Source of the DNA: Gammaproteobacteria bacterium UBA6173
Lineage (GTDB): Bacteria > Pseudomonadota > Gammaproteobacteria > Pseudomonadales > Pseudohongiellaceae
Direction of reading: 5' to 3'
Assembly (NCBI GenBank): GCA_002422225.1
Contig: DITX01000145.1
Coordinates: 1-29,374, forward strand
DNA: 29,374 nucleotides
Shown: piece by piece, positions 1-9,127 of the stretch
Numbering within the stretch: the first letter of the stretch is position 1
Layout: each line of letters begins with the position of its first letter
Position numbers and translations under genes: made by a program
The notes under the pieces: model-generated
Seen by the model: the letters and a program-made list of their open reading frames with translations, nothing else
What the model was told of the DNA's origin: nothing
Database searches by the model: none

Positions 1-1113
1 TCACAAGGCATCATCCACGGCGGTTTAAAATACGCATTAAACGGCGTATTGGGCCCAGCCAGTAGTGCGATTGCCGGCATGCCAGAACGCTGGCGCGCTT
101 GCCTTGATGGCCGTGGTGAAGTTGATTTACGCGGCACCCGCATTTTGTCTGAGCATTATTATATGTGGTCAACGGGCAGCATGCGCTCCAGATTAAAAAC
201 CTTTCTGGGCAGCAAAGCCTTGCGCGGCCGAATTGATGCACTACCGCCGGCTGAGTACCCTGCTTTTTTTTCTGAAGCCATGAGCCGTGATAGGGCAAAA
301 CCGGGAGGCACCGTTTATAAGCTCAGCGATTTTGTAGTGGATACTCCCTCACTGCTGCAGACCTTGGCAAACCGCTGGCATCAAAACATTCTGCAGTGTG
401 ATCACGTGCAACTTGAGCAGCCCAGCTTGGATGCCAAGCAGCAAAACACCTTCCTGCGCATACAGAGCGGTCCGCAACAGATTGTTGTGGACACAACTCA
501 TATCATTTTGTGTGCCGGCGAAGGTAATGAAGACTTGTTGGCACAATGGCAAGCACCCGCAGGCATCAAAAAGCCTGCCATGCAAAAACGCCCCTTGCAT
601 ATGGTCAGTGTTCGCGTAAAACACGCGGCACCAGCCTATCTGCATTGTATTGGTGACAGCTTTGGCATGACACCGCGCTTGACCATTACATCGCACCCTT
701 GCCTGGATAGCCGAGATGGAGAATGGATCTGGTATCTGGGCGGTGACATTGCCGAGTCAGGCGTGCACCGTGACGCGCAAAGCCAACAGACGATGGCTCA
801 TAAGGAATTATCGGCACTGTTCCCATGGGTCGATTTTTCTGATGCACGCTGGCACAGCTTCTTTATCAATCGTGCAGAGCCACATGTGGCAGATCTGCAA
901 AGACCAGACAACGCATATGTGGAAGAATGTGGCAATGTGATTGTATGTTGGCCGACCAAACTTACATTGAGCCCGAATCTGGGTGACCGTGTCAGTGCAA
1001 TCCTGGCGGCCCGCGAACGCACAAAAACACCGGGTAACACAGCAGGCAGTCACCTTGCCATGTTGTTGGCGCCTGCAAACCTGTCTACGCCCCCCTGGGA
1101 GGCTATTCGCTGA
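1..1113 (+). CDS. FAD-dependent oxidoreductase (DAO-like), 5'-truncated by the window edge
   Basis: The frame is open from the first base, so the true start and the N-terminal GxGxxG dinucleotide-binding motif lie outside the window; 370 residues are visible. The first residues read SQGIIHGGLKYAL. A Ser-Gln-Gly-x-x-His-Gly-Gly stretch of this kind is typical of the FAD-contacting region just after the Rossmann motif in D-amino-acid/glycine-oxidase-like flavoproteins. The rest has the alternating substrate-domain and FAD-domain character of such proteins, with no membrane segment. The stop TGA overlaps the ATG of the following aldo/keto reductase, so the two are co-translated and may act on the same compound. 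The substrate cannot be inferred. An in-frame TTG at 49 is not the real start, because the conserved motif lies upstream of it. Confidence 0.75.
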   Translation, partial: SQGIIHGGLKYALNGVLGPASSAIAGMPERWRACLDGRGEVDLRGTRILSEHYYMWSTGSMRSRLKTFLGSKALRGRIDALPPAEYPAFFSEAMSRDRAKPGGTVYKLSDFVVDTPSLLQTLANRWHQNILQCDHVQLEQPSLDAKQQNTFLRIQSGPQQIVVDTTHIILCAGEGNEDLLAQWQAPAGIKKPAMQKRPLHMVSVRVKHAAPAYLHCIGDSFGMTPRLTITSHPCLDSRDGEWIWYLGGDIAESGVHRDAQSQQTMAHKELSALFPWVDFSDARWHSFFINRAEPHVADLQRPDNAYVEECGNVIVCWPTKLTLSPNLGDRVSAILAARERTKTPGNTAGSHLAMLLAPANLSTPPWEAIR

Positions 1114-1934
1114 TGTCAGATTCGGCGATACATCTGCCTACTCGCGCGCTTGGCAGCACAGGACTGCAAGTCTCATGTCTGGGACTGGGCACCGTAAAAT
1201 TCGGTCGCAACCAAGGCGTGAAGTACCCGACCGGATTTGAACTGCCTGATGACAATCAGCTCCGCACACTGCTGGATACGGCCAGGTCAGTTGGTATCAA
1301 TTTCATCGATACGGCACCCGCTTACGGAACAAGTGAGCAGCGCCTTGGCCAACTATTGAATCATCGTCATGACTGGGTCATCTGCAGCAAAACCGGCGAA
1401 GAGTTTGTGAATGGCCAGTCACACTTTGACTTTAGCGCTCAACACACACGACTGAGCGTACAGCGCAGCTTAAAACGATTACGCACCGACTTTCTGGATG
1501 TGGTTCTTGTGCATTCAGATGGCAAGGATGAGCTCATCATCCAACAAACAGATTGTTTTGAAACGCTGCAACGCCTCAAGGAGCAGGGCTTGATTCGCGC
1601 TTTTGGTTTGTCGGGTAAAACGTGTGCCGGGGGGATGCTCGCATTGCAATATTCCGACGTGGTGATGGTGACGTACAATCCGCTTGAAACCAAAGAGCGT
1701 GATGTGATTCACACAGCTCATGCACTCGATAAAGGCGTGCTGATCAAAAAAGCCTTTAACAGTGGCCATGGAATTAACATGTCACCTGTCGCTGGCGAAT
1801 CGCCATCACAAAACCCGGCCGCCGATAGCTTGGCATTTGTTTTGTCCGAACCCGGCGTCAGCTCAGTGATTGTGGGCACCATCAATGTGCAACATCTCAA
1901 AAACAATGCTGCAGCTGTTATCTCGCGCATTTAA
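1113..1934 (+). CDS. Aldo/keto reductase family protein
   Basis: A 273-residue NAD(P)H-dependent oxidoreductase of the aldo/keto reductase (TIM-barrel) superfamily. The N-terminus (residues 10-30) carries the family's LGSTGLQVSCLGLGTVKFGR signature. The catalytic tetrad is visible: Asp and Tyr in FIDTAPAYGTSEQRLG (about residues 64-79), Lys in ICSKTGEEF (near 95), and His in LVHSDG (near 132). The C-terminus has the cofactor-binding pattern PGVSSVIVGTINVQHLKNN. At 273 aa it is somewhat shorter than classical AKRs (about 300-330) but complete. The ATG overlaps the stop codon of the upstream flavoprotein, which indicates translational coupling. The natural substrate is unknown. Confidence 0.88.
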   Translation: MSDSAIHLPTRALGSTGLQVSCLGLGTVKFGRNQGVKYPTGFELPDDNQLRTLLDTARSVGINFIDTAPAYGTSEQRLGQLLNHRHDWVICSKTGEEFVNGQSHFDFSAQHTRLSVQRSLKRLRTDFLDVVLVHSDGKDELIIQQTDCFETLQRLKEQGLIRAFGLSGKTCAGGMLALQYSDVVMVTYNPLETKERDVIHTAHALDKGVLIKKAFNSGHGINMSPVAGESPSQNPAADSLAFVLSEPGVSSVIVGTINVQHLKNNAAAVISRI

Positions 1935-1948
1935 AAGTCTGTTAAAAA

Positions 1949-1974
1949 AGCGGACAGTTTAAAAACTGCCCGCT
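1949..1974 (-). terminator. Rho-independent terminator of glnK-amtB
   Basis: Read on the minus strand, an 11-bp stem with one mismatch (AGCGGGCAGTT / AACTGTCCGCT) has a short A/T loop and is followed directly by a run of T. It lies just past the amtB stop codon. The plus-strand copy lacks a good T tail, but the hairpin may also slow transcription coming from the aldo/keto reductase. Confidence 0.75.
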
Positions 1975-1991
1975 CCCCCACAGCTTATCAA

Positions 1992-3302
1992 TTACATTGA
2001 GTAACCTTTTTCGTTGTGGTCGGTGATATCCAGACCCGTCATTTCGTCTTCATTGCTGACACGATTCCCGGATGTGATGGCACCTACCACTTTCATCAGG
2101 ATCACAGTTACTACCAGCGTATAAATTCCGGTCGCCAGGATACCAATGATCTGGATAGTCAGTTGTGACCCCAAAGCCATACCTTCTGCATAACCGTTGC
2201 CACTGAACACGCCAAGATCATTGGAAATAAATACCGCAGCCAAGAGAGTGCCTAACATGCCGCCTACACCGTGCACCGGGAAAACGTCCAGCGAGTCATC
2301 AATCTTGAGCTTGTTTTTCAGATAGTGGGTTGCAAAGAAGCAGATAAAACCACCCATCATACCGATCACCATTCCACCGGCCGGTCCAACTGAGCCTGCC
2401 GCTGGGGTGATGGTTGCAAGACCGGCAATCAGCCCGGTAGCCGCACCCAGACCGCTGGGCTTGCCATGGCGAATCCATTCAATACACATCCAAGTAATGG
2501 CGCCCGCTGCAGCCGACATGTGCGTAGCCAACAGTGCCATCGCAGCATTACCGTTGGCACCCAACGCGCTGCCTGCATTAAAGCCATACCAGCCCACCCA
2601 CAGCATACCGGCGCCGGTAATAGTCATGGTCAAATTGTGCGGAATCATGGGAGCAACTTGAAACTCCCGGCGTTTACCCAACATGACCGCCATCACTAAT
2701 GCAGCCACACCCGCCGTCACGTGCACAACCGTACCACCGGCAAAATCAATCAGACCCATCTGGAACAACCAGCCATTGCTGTTCCACACCCAATGGCAAA
2801 CCGGGAAATAAACCAATGTAGTCCACAGCATCACAAACAACATGATCGAAGAAAACTTCATGCGCTCTGCAAATGCACCAACAATCAGGGCCGGCGTAAT
2901 GATCGCAAACGTCATCTGGAACGCCACAAACAACGGCTCAGGAATGTCACCCCAGACCGAGTCGATGGTAATTCCAGACAGGAATACCTTGCTTAGCCCA
3001 CCCCACCAACCACCATCGGCTGGACCAAACGCGATACTGTAGCCGTAGACAAGCCAAAGAATAGATACCACCGCTGCAATCGAAAAACACTGCATCAGAA
3101 TGGACAACACGTTCTTGCTACGCACCAGGCCCGCGTAAAACAGTGACAGCCCGGGCACTGTCATAAACAACACCAAGGCGGTCGCGGTGAGAATCCACGC
3201 AGTATTTGCACCGCTGATCTCATCCTGAGCCACGGCAAACGCCGGTATCAAAGACAGCACTGATGCACCCAGCATTAACACTTTTCTTTTTATAGTTAAC
3301 AT
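1992..3302 (-). CDS. amtB: Ammonium transporter AmtB
   Basis: A 436-residue Amt/MEP/Rh-family ammonium channel of the inner membrane. An N-terminal signal peptide ends near AFAVAQ (about residue 26) and is followed by 11 hydrophobic segments. The first reads ANTAWILTATALVLFMTVPGLSLFYAGLVRSKN, the Amt family hallmark. The two pore histidines are recognisable in PVCHWVWNSNGW and in DVFPVHGVGGMLGTL. A conserved phenylalanine gate region and the cytoplasmic C-terminal tail (NEDEMTGLDITDHNEKGYSM), which binds GlnK, are present. The start ATG has AAGGA 8 nt upstream. It lies 38 bp downstream of glnK in the same operon, the usual arrangement that lets GlnK block the channel when nitrogen is sufficient. 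Confidence 0.97.
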   Translation of the reverse strand: MLTIKRKVLMLGASVLSLIPAFAVAQDEISGANTAWILTATALVLFMTVPGLSLFYAGLVRSKNVLSILMQCFSIAAVVSILWLVYGYSIAFGPADGGWWGGLSKVFLSGITIDSVWGDIPEPLFVAFQMTFAIITPALIVGAFAERMKFSSIMLFVMLWTTLVYFPVCHWVWNSNGWLFQMGLIDFAGGTVVHVTAGVAALVMAVMLGKRREFQVAPMIPHNLTMTITGAGMLWVGWYGFNAGSALGANGNAAMALLATHMSAAAGAITWMCIEWIRHGKPSGLGAATGLIAGLATITPAAGSVGPAGGMVIGMMGGFICFFATHYLKNKLKIDDSLDVFPVHGVGGMLGTLLAAVFISNDLGVFSGNGYAEGMALGSQLTIQIIGILATGIYTLVVTVILMKVVGAITSGNRVSNEDEMTGLDITDHNEKGYSM

Positions 3303-3340
3303 TTTGATTTTCCTTATATAGGGATCTGTCGATGCAAGAA

Positions 3341-3679
3341 CTAGATGGCCGCCTCACCGGTTTCGCCTGTTCTGATGCGGACCACTTGCTCAACCGGGAT
3401 AACAAATATTTTTCCATCACCGATTTTGCCAGTTGACGCCGCTTTACAAATGGCATCAACCGCTTGGTCCACTAATGCATCCGATACTGCTATTTCAATT
3501 TTGGTTTTAGGCAGGAAGTCGACTACATACTCAGCACCCCGATACAGCTCGGTATGCCCCTTTTGTCGTCCAAACCCCTTCACCTCTGTCAGGGTCATCC
3601 CGCTGACGCCCAACTCACTCAGCGCTTCGCGCACATCATCGGCCTGAAACGGTTTGATGATCGCCACTATCAGTTTCAT
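3341..3679 (-). CDS. glnK: Nitrogen regulatory protein P-II (GlnK)
   Basis: A 112-residue PII signalling protein, exactly the family length. It senses 2-oxoglutarate and ATP/ADP and glutamine (through uridylylation), and it gates AmtB. The start chosen is MKLIVAIIKPF, with GGGAG 7 nt upstream; an upstream in-frame ATG would add nine unlikely residues. The T-loop sequence GHTELYRGAEYVVDFLPK places the uridylylatable Tyr at position 51. The C-terminal motif GKIGDGKIFVIPVEQVVRIRTGETGEAAI is the second PII signature. It is first in an operon with amtB; linkage to amtB favours the GlnK rather than GlnB paralogue. Confidence 0.96.
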   Translation of the reverse strand: MKLIVAIIKPFQADDVREALSELGVSGMTLTEVKGFGRQKGHTELYRGAEYVVDFLPKTKIEIAVSDALVDQAVDAICKAASTGKIGDGKIFVIPVEQVVRIRTGETGEAAI

Positions 3680-3858
3680 GGTAGTTCTCCCGGTCAGCTG
3701 CACGTTTAGACGCGCACGCTTTTTTTCGTTTTAGGATGGTGATACACGCAACAAACGCACAAATATGGGGCGCAAGACAAAGCAGCGCGCCATTATGGGG
3801 CGCTTTATTGCGCAACTGCTGCGTTATTTAACGTATGTTGTTGCCTCGCTCAGCAGAC

Positions 3859-3874
3859 AGCAAAATTCGAGCCT
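3859..3874 (-). promoter_or_regulatory. Sigma-54-like (-24/-12) promoter upstream of glnK-amtB
   Basis: On the minus strand the sequence AGGCTCG-AATT-TTGCT fits the consensus TGGCACG-N4-TTGCW at 5 of 7 positions in the -24 element and fully in the -12 element. The invariant GG-N10-GC spacing is kept. It would start transcription near 3847 and leave a leader of about 170 nt before glnK. Sigma-54/NtrC control of glnK-amtB is well known in Proteobacteria. A weaker second candidate (TTGTGCG-N4-TTGC, 3748-3763) lies nearer the gene. Confidence 0.42.
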
Positions 3875-3893
3875 GCTCCCGGAAGCGGTGTTG

Positions 3894-4943
3894 TCAGATA
3901 TCTTCGCGCAGCCATTCTCGCCAGATAGCCACCAGCAGCGCCATCAGCACTGGCCCAACAAACAGACCCACAACACCCATGGTTTTTACGCCGCCTATCA
4001 AACCAAAGAAGGTAGGCAGGAACGGTAATTTGACCGGCCCCCCGATCAAAGTAGGTCGAATGGTTTTGTCCACAATAAACAGCTCAACGCTTCCCCAGAT
4101 GAACAAGCCTATGCCGGCAATGGTATCTCCCGTCCCCACCAGATAAATGGAGATCAAAGAAAATGCCAATGGTGCACCACCTGGAATCAGAGCCATAAAA
4201 CCGGTCAGCACCCCAAACGCCACAGGCGATGGTACCCCGGCGATCCAGTAAGCAATACCGAGCACAATGCCTTCACCAATAGCGACCAGTGTCATCCCCA
4301 CCACGGTCGCACTGACAGTGGCCGGCACCACACGCGAAAAGCGATTCCAACGCGCTGGCAAAATACGCTCGCCCACGGTATCGAGCTGAAGAGTCAGTTT
4401 TTCGCCGTCACGGTACAAAAAAAACAGGGTTATCAGCATAAACAGCAGAGTCAACAACATCCCTGCAGCCGTCCAGCCAAAGCTGAGCAACCAACGCGAA
4501 ATGCCACTAATCTGTTGATCACTGACCAGATTAAACAATTGACCCAACTGATGAGGCTCACCCAGGTAGATCTGCCACTGCGCGGCCAAGGACTCACCGA
4601 CCCAAGGCAAGGCACCCATCCACTCCGGCACTGCCGCACCGTATTCGTTGGCATTGATCAACCAGGCAATAAAAATTCGCGCTTCTTCCAGTGCGTAGGA
4701 GATTGCCATCACAAGCGGCGCAATCAATCCCAATACAATAGCCAGTAACGCAAGGCTGGAGGCAATTGTCGAGTTACCATGACAGCGTTTTTTGAGGCGC
4801 TCGAAAATCGGCCAGCTGGCAAAACAGATGATCAAGGCAGCAAGAACGGGGACAAGAAAATCGATAAAAAATAACACACCTGCAGCAACGATCAGCAGCA
4901 ACAGAATGCGACTGAGCGCGGTATTGCTTATAAACTGCGACAT
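3894..4943 (-). CDS. AI-2E family transporter (PerM/YdiK-like permease)
   Basis: A 349-residue integral inner-membrane protein of the AI-2E transporter superfamily. An N-terminal pair of hydrophobic segments (residues 12-45) is followed by a third segment at about 62-85. A soluble/amphipathic central region follows (AWLINANEYGAAVPEWMGALPWVGE), then four or five further TM segments. The family-typical C-terminal patterns VTGFMALIPGGAPLAFSLISIYL and DKTIRPTLIGGPVKLPFLPTFFGLIGGVKTMGVVGLFVGPVLMAL are present. Members are variously proposed to export AI-2, carry Na+/H+ or transport other solutes; the real substrate is unknown here. It lies downstream of a large membrane protein on the same strand with about 100 bp between. 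Confidence 0.88.
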   Translation of the reverse strand: MSQFISNTALSRILLLLIVAAGVLFFIDFLVPVLAALIICFASWPIFERLKKRCHGNSTIASSLALLAIVLGLIAPLVMAISYALEEARIFIAWLINANEYGAAVPEWMGALPWVGESLAAQWQIYLGEPHQLGQLFNLVSDQQISGISRWLLSFGWTAAGMLLTLLFMLITLFFLYRDGEKLTLQLDTVGERILPARWNRFSRVVPATVSATVVGMTLVAIGEGIVLGIAYWIAGVPSPVAFGVLTGFMALIPGGAPLAFSLISIYLVGTGDTIAGIGLFIWGSVELFIVDKTIRPTLIGGPVKLPFLPTFFGLIGGVKTMGVVGLFVGPVLMALLVAIWREWLREDI

Positions 4944-5042
4944 GCTTGATTGTCCGGGAACACGGGAACGCTATTCTGAGCGCGTCACAGAAAAAATACT
5001 ATCGTGCCGCAAAACTATCGTGCTCGAGAAAAGCACGGCTTG

Positions 5043-6974
5043 TTAAATGCCGTCTCTAATAATTTTGAAGCGCTGGTCGCCGTGAACCTGCAACGCTGCC
5101 AGCAACTCAGTGATGCCAGCATCGAATACATGCTGATATTGTGATCGCATCTGCTGTTTTTCCGCATCAAGAGCCGCCAATAAGTCTTCACGCATCTGCG
5201 GGCGATTGTTGGCCTCATCAAATTTGTTGATCAATAAATCTGTCCCTAACCACGTTGCCACAAACAACACCGGCACACAAACTGGCGCCAAAGCGCCACA
5301 GCTGATGCCTAAACTGCCAGCTCCCGATGACTCCGCAACTTTGGTGCTCACTTTGGCGGCACTGGCACTGACTATACGTTTGCTGGCGTTGCGTGTGAGT
5401 ACGTTGCTACCTACCCGCACGCCGCCCTGTGTTGCAAATCGAGTCACTACTAAGCCAACTACAGGTCCGACCCCAACGGCAGACTTATTGATAAGCTCCG
5501 GCATCGTCAGCGGTGGCAAAGCCGGTAACAGACAGCTACTTGATGCCATCCATTGCTCCAGCTGCACTGCCTGCTGCACGTAGAATTGATGCGCACTGTG
5601 ATCAAATTGTTGTTGAAGATCAACACGCGCCTGCTGCAAGGCTGGTGATAAAACTGGACTGATGTGCTCGTCGATTTTTGTGCTGATATATCCAGAAAAT
5701 CGCTGCTCGAGCGATGCAGAGCTGGTCTGATCAAACCCAGTTTCTACCATGGCACTCAGCAAGTATCCGAGCTGCAGGTACTGACCACCAATACTGAAAT
5801 TCCAGTCCAGGTAGCTGTCCACCGCAGGTTCCAATTGTGCAAATGCTTTATCCAGCGCAGCATCCAATTGAAGTTCAATATCTTGCTGCCACAACACACT
5901 CGAATCATGGATGGCATCGCGGGAACGCTGCTCTAACTGAGCCAATTCTATGGGCGCCTGTGTGATACACGGATCAGGCGCAGGAACAGGCAGGACCAAC
6001 ATAGACTGATCCGCAAGCCTGCTGACAAATGCAGACACGCCGGGTTGTGCCAGAATCAGACTGACTATCGCCAGCACACTCACACCACTCACAAAGTGCA
6101 CGCCAGAATGCCAAGCGGATGATAAGCGATCGTCGCGCTGTCCTGCTTTTAAAAGCCAACTCAGCATTCCTGCCAGTACAAACCACATCAAGGCGGCGCG
6201 CAGAGTGATAAATAACAGAAAGAGCAACCACGCGGCCAACTTGAGTGCAGCCGATTGCTCACTGAGGGTCGACGCCTGTTGCATCAGATGCCAGACGCTG
6301 TTGGACATGACAACTTCAACGCCGGACAGCCAGCCAATCATGGGCAGACTAGCTGCATCTAAGGCACCTGCCCATGATTGTGTAATTACCTGCAACAAGC
6401 TCAGCTGCCGGGTGTCCGGCACACCTTCGCCCAACACTTGAGCGACAATCAGACCGAGCGTTGACAGCACGATAGTCAGATAAACCGCCACGCGCAGTGC
6501 CAGTGGCAGATGTACGACTGGATCGGATTCCGATCCGCTCCAGCGTAATGCTGGCGGGATTAACAACAACAACACGGGCACGTTGATCAACAACACCAGC
6601 CACTCTGCCTGTGAAAAGCTGGCACTGAGCAGCAACACACTCACGGCAAGTACGACGCACCAGACCAGAAGCAAAAAACGTGACACTACCCCTTGCCACA
6701 GCCAACGCCTCAATACACTGCCGTCACTGGTCATGTACGCCAGCAACGCGCGGCGACGAATGAGGTGCAGCGGCAAAAAGTACTGATACAGGCACCAACT
6801 CACGGCCAACACCATGACCGCCAGGCCAGCACCGTTCAAGTTGAGGAGTGGGAAATAAAACAGCACAGCGAGCAAAACCAGCAGGCACGGCAGAGCTTTG
6901 AGCCACAATGCGTGGCGGCTCAGCGCTCGTGGCGCCTGCTGAAAAGGGTCTTGCCTGTCAGCCGGGTTGATCAC
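5043..6974 (-). CDS. Large multi-TM membrane protein of unknown function
   Basis: A 643-residue protein I do not recognise. The likely start is GTG at 6974 with AAAGGAG 8 nt upstream. About seven hydrophobic segments fill residues 25-310 (for example PCLLVLLAVLFYFPLLNL, LLLVWCVVLAVSVLLL, WLVLLINVPVLLLLIPPAL and AAWLLFLLFITLRAALMWFVLAGML). A soluble, mostly helical and Gln/Leu-rich domain follows (about 325-480, two Cys), probably extracytoplasmic. The last third has small-residue hydrophobic stretches (VGVGPVVGLVVTRFATQGG; GISCGALAPVCVPVLFVATWLGTDLLI) and ends in a charged amphipathic helix. This looks like an anchored, coiled-coil-bearing envelope protein rather than a classic transporter. 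It probably forms an operon with the AI-2E permease. Confidence 0.7.
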   Translation of the reverse strand: MINPADRQDPFQQAPRALSRHALWLKALPCLLVLLAVLFYFPLLNLNGAGLAVMVLAVSWCLYQYFLPLHLIRRRALLAYMTSDGSVLRRWLWQGVVSRFLLLVWCVVLAVSVLLLSASFSQAEWLVLLINVPVLLLLIPPALRWSGSESDPVVHLPLALRVAVYLTIVLSTLGLIVAQVLGEGVPDTRQLSLLQVITQSWAGALDAASLPMIGWLSGVEVVMSNSVWHLMQQASTLSEQSAALKLAAWLLFLLFITLRAALMWFVLAGMLSWLLKAGQRDDRLSSAWHSGVHFVSGVSVLAIVSLILAQPGVSAFVSRLADQSMLVLPVPAPDPCITQAPIELAQLEQRSRDAIHDSSVLWQQDIELQLDAALDKAFAQLEPAVDSYLDWNFSIGGQYLQLGYLLSAMVETGFDQTSSASLEQRFSGYISTKIDEHISPVLSPALQQARVDLQQQFDHSAHQFYVQQAVQLEQWMASSSCLLPALPPLTMPELINKSAVGVGPVVGLVVTRFATQGGVRVGSNVLTRNASKRIVSASAAKVSTKVAESSGAGSLGISCGALAPVCVPVLFVATWLGTDLLINKFDEANNRPQMREDLLAALDAEKQQMRSQYQHVFDAGITELLAALQVHGDQRFKIIRDGI

Positions 6975-7055
6975 CTGCGCACTCCTTTAGGGGGAACACG
7001 GGTTTAGACGCAGCTCGGCCATGAATGGTTTGGGGCAATATCCGCTGCTAAGCCT

Positions 7056-8951
7056 TCACTGCACGCTCAGACACGAATCGCATACCATCAGCATGTTCAA
7101 CTGCCTGAACGTGCTGCTGCCAGGCAGCAACAGATTCAGCACCGCCATCCAATGCTGCTGCAGTGCCTGTGGCAACACGGACAACGCCGCGCTGACGACG
7201 GAATCAATATGAAGCTGTTGGCGGCCATGTGCAACAGAGCCCAGACCAACAGTGTCCTGAATCGCGGTACTGACCTGGGTCGCACCCATGGTATCCATCA
7301 TCTGGATCAGAATTTGTTCCCCAGGGCTTAATGGCCGCTGCAGGTAGACGCTTTGCCACACATTCAAACCCGCCAATTGTGCCGCCGCATTGATAGCCTG
7401 TTCCAGATCACCCAATGAATCCACCAGCCCCAGACCCAGCGCCTGCTCACCTGTCCAGACACGGCCCTGAGCAATCGCATCAACCTCGGGAACACTCATG
7501 TTGCGGCCATCGGCCACTAATTGCAGAAAGCGCCGGTAAGCATCTTCAACACTGCTCTGATAAATGATTTGCATGGTGTCGTCCAGACCATTGAGCGGAT
7601 CACCGGCGCGCGACAATGCGGTTGTTCCTACTCCATCAACACCCACGCCCAGATACGCCAAGGCATTTTCAAAGCTTGGAATCATACCAATGACACCAAT
7701 GGAACCAGTAATGGTCGCTGGCGATGCCCAGATTTCATCCGCAGTGGCTGCAATCCAGTATCCACCCGACGCAGCTGTGCCGCCCATCGAGACAACAACA
7801 GGTTTGCCAGACTGCTGCAACTGAACCAGAGCAGCCCGAATTTCTTCCGAGGCAATGGCTGAACCGCCGGGAGAGTCAATCCTGATCACAACCGAACGGA
7901 TCGCGTCGTTTTGCTGAGCCTGACGGATCAATTCAACCGTGGAATCTGCGCCAATGATGCCTGGTGCCTGCTCGCCAGGCATAATGGTACCTTGCGCAAC
8001 GATCACGCCCACCTGATCAGCCAGTGCCTGTTCAGTGACTGCTGTGGCGTACAAATAATCCTCAAAGTGAATTTGCCGAAAGCTGCCATTGTCGACACCA
8101 ACGGTTGCAGCCACTTGCCGGCGGAAGCTATCGGCGCCAGCGATGTTGTCAATCAGACCCGCTTCAAAGGCCACACGGGCCATATCGCCATTCGCGGTGA
8201 CCAGCCGTTGTGCAAACTGGTCAGCGTACATTTGAAACACCTCTGACGGCATGTCTCGATTGACGGCAACACGGTCGAGATACCGGCCCCACAACGCATC
8301 AACCAGCGACTGACTATCAGCCCGTGACTCGGGCGACATGTCCATGCGGGTATAAGGTTCGGAGGCCGACTTGAACTCGCCTACGCGGAAGATGTGCACG
8401 GTGACGTTCAAGCGGTCCAGCAAATCACGGAAAAACAACTGGCTGCCGCCGTAGCCATTGAGCAGGACGCTGCCCATGGGGTGCAACATGATGCTGTCGG
8501 CATAGGATGCCAACACGTATTGTTGCTGGTTAAAGGATTCGCCCCACGCGTAAACAGGTTTGCCTGTCTCTCTGAATCGTTCCAGTGCATTGCCAAGTGA
8601 CTCGATCTGGGCGGGACTGATACTCTGCAAATCCTGGGTATCAATCACCAGCGCCTTGATACGGTCATCCGTGGCTGCACGGTCTAATGACACCAGCATG
8701 TCGTGCAGTAATGTCCCGCGCATGACACCGCTGTCAAAAATCAAATCCGTCGCGGTTGCGATCGGCACTTCCTCGCTGATCACACCTGCTGGTGCGAGCA
8801 CCAAGGCAGACTCTGCAGGCACCCGGGGCGCATCGGGTTCGGCAAAAATCAGAAACAACACCACTATCAGAAGCAGCAAAAATAGCAGGCGCCCCACAAA
8901 AAGCCCCAATGTGTCGATGATTCGGCCTAACAGGGAAAATAACGCTCTCAT
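7056..8951 (-). CDS. sppA: Signal peptide peptidase SppA, long (67K) form
   Basis: A 631-residue membrane-anchored serine/lysine protease that degrades cleaved signal peptides in the periplasmic face of the inner membrane. An N-terminal TM anchor lies at about residues 20-37. The two tandem ClpP-like domains of the 67K form are present. The catalytic Lys is in RVGEFKSASEPYTR (K194) and the nucleophilic Ser in MGGTAASGGYWIAA (S395), with about 200 residues between them as in the E. coli enzyme (K209/S409). IRIDSPGGSAIASEEI (357-372) is the oxyanion-region signature. The C-terminal tail after residue 600 (ending LMVCDSCLSVQ) is not typical and may be a lineage extension. Confidence 0.95.
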   Translation of the reverse strand: MRALFSLLGRIIDTLGLFVGRLLFLLLLIVVLFLIFAEPDAPRVPAESALVLAPAGVISEEVPIATATDLIFDSGVMRGTLLHDMLVSLDRAATDDRIKALVIDTQDLQSISPAQIESLGNALERFRETGKPVYAWGESFNQQQYVLASYADSIMLHPMGSVLLNGYGGSQLFFRDLLDRLNVTVHIFRVGEFKSASEPYTRMDMSPESRADSQSLVDALWGRYLDRVAVNRDMPSEVFQMYADQFAQRLVTANGDMARVAFEAGLIDNIAGADSFRRQVAATVGVDNGSFRQIHFEDYLYATAVTEQALADQVGVIVAQGTIMPGEQAPGIIGADSTVELIRQAQQNDAIRSVVIRIDSPGGSAIASEEIRAALVQLQQSGKPVVVSMGGTAASGGYWIAATADEIWASPATITGSIGVIGMIPSFENALAYLGVGVDGVGTTALSRAGDPLNGLDDTMQIIYQSSVEDAYRRFLQLVADGRNMSVPEVDAIAQGRVWTGEQALGLGLVDSLGDLEQAINAAAQLAGLNVWQSVYLQRPLSPGEQILIQMMDTMGATQVSTAIQDTVGLGSVAHGRQQLHIDSVVSAALSVLPQALQQHWMAVLNLLLPGSSTFRQLNMLMVCDSCLSVQ

Positions 8952-9127
8952 TGCTGATCTGCTCTCATAGGGGGGACCTTCAACATCGATATATCCGATC
9001 GATTGCTTGGGATAATTGCATCATTCATCGAAGTTGTTTCATTTACTCTGTTCATATTCTTTTTAAACAGCAGGGACTCAGCCCTTGTCTGCACATACAT
9101 CCATTAAATTCATAGGAGACCAATGAC

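Noticed and set aside
3748..3763. Second sigma-54-like site upstream of glnK
   Set aside because: The -12 TTGC fits but the -24 element lacks the GG dinucleotide, so it is less likely than the 3859-3874 site.
5206..5583. 125-codon plus-strand frame inside the 643-aa gene
   Set aside because: Antisense shadow of the membrane protein; no ribosome-binding site and Thr/Pro/Ala composition typical of reverse reading.
8560..8970. 136-codon plus-strand frame over the sppA 5' end
   Set aside because: Antisense to a well-supported sppA; Ser/Arg-rich composition and no family signal.
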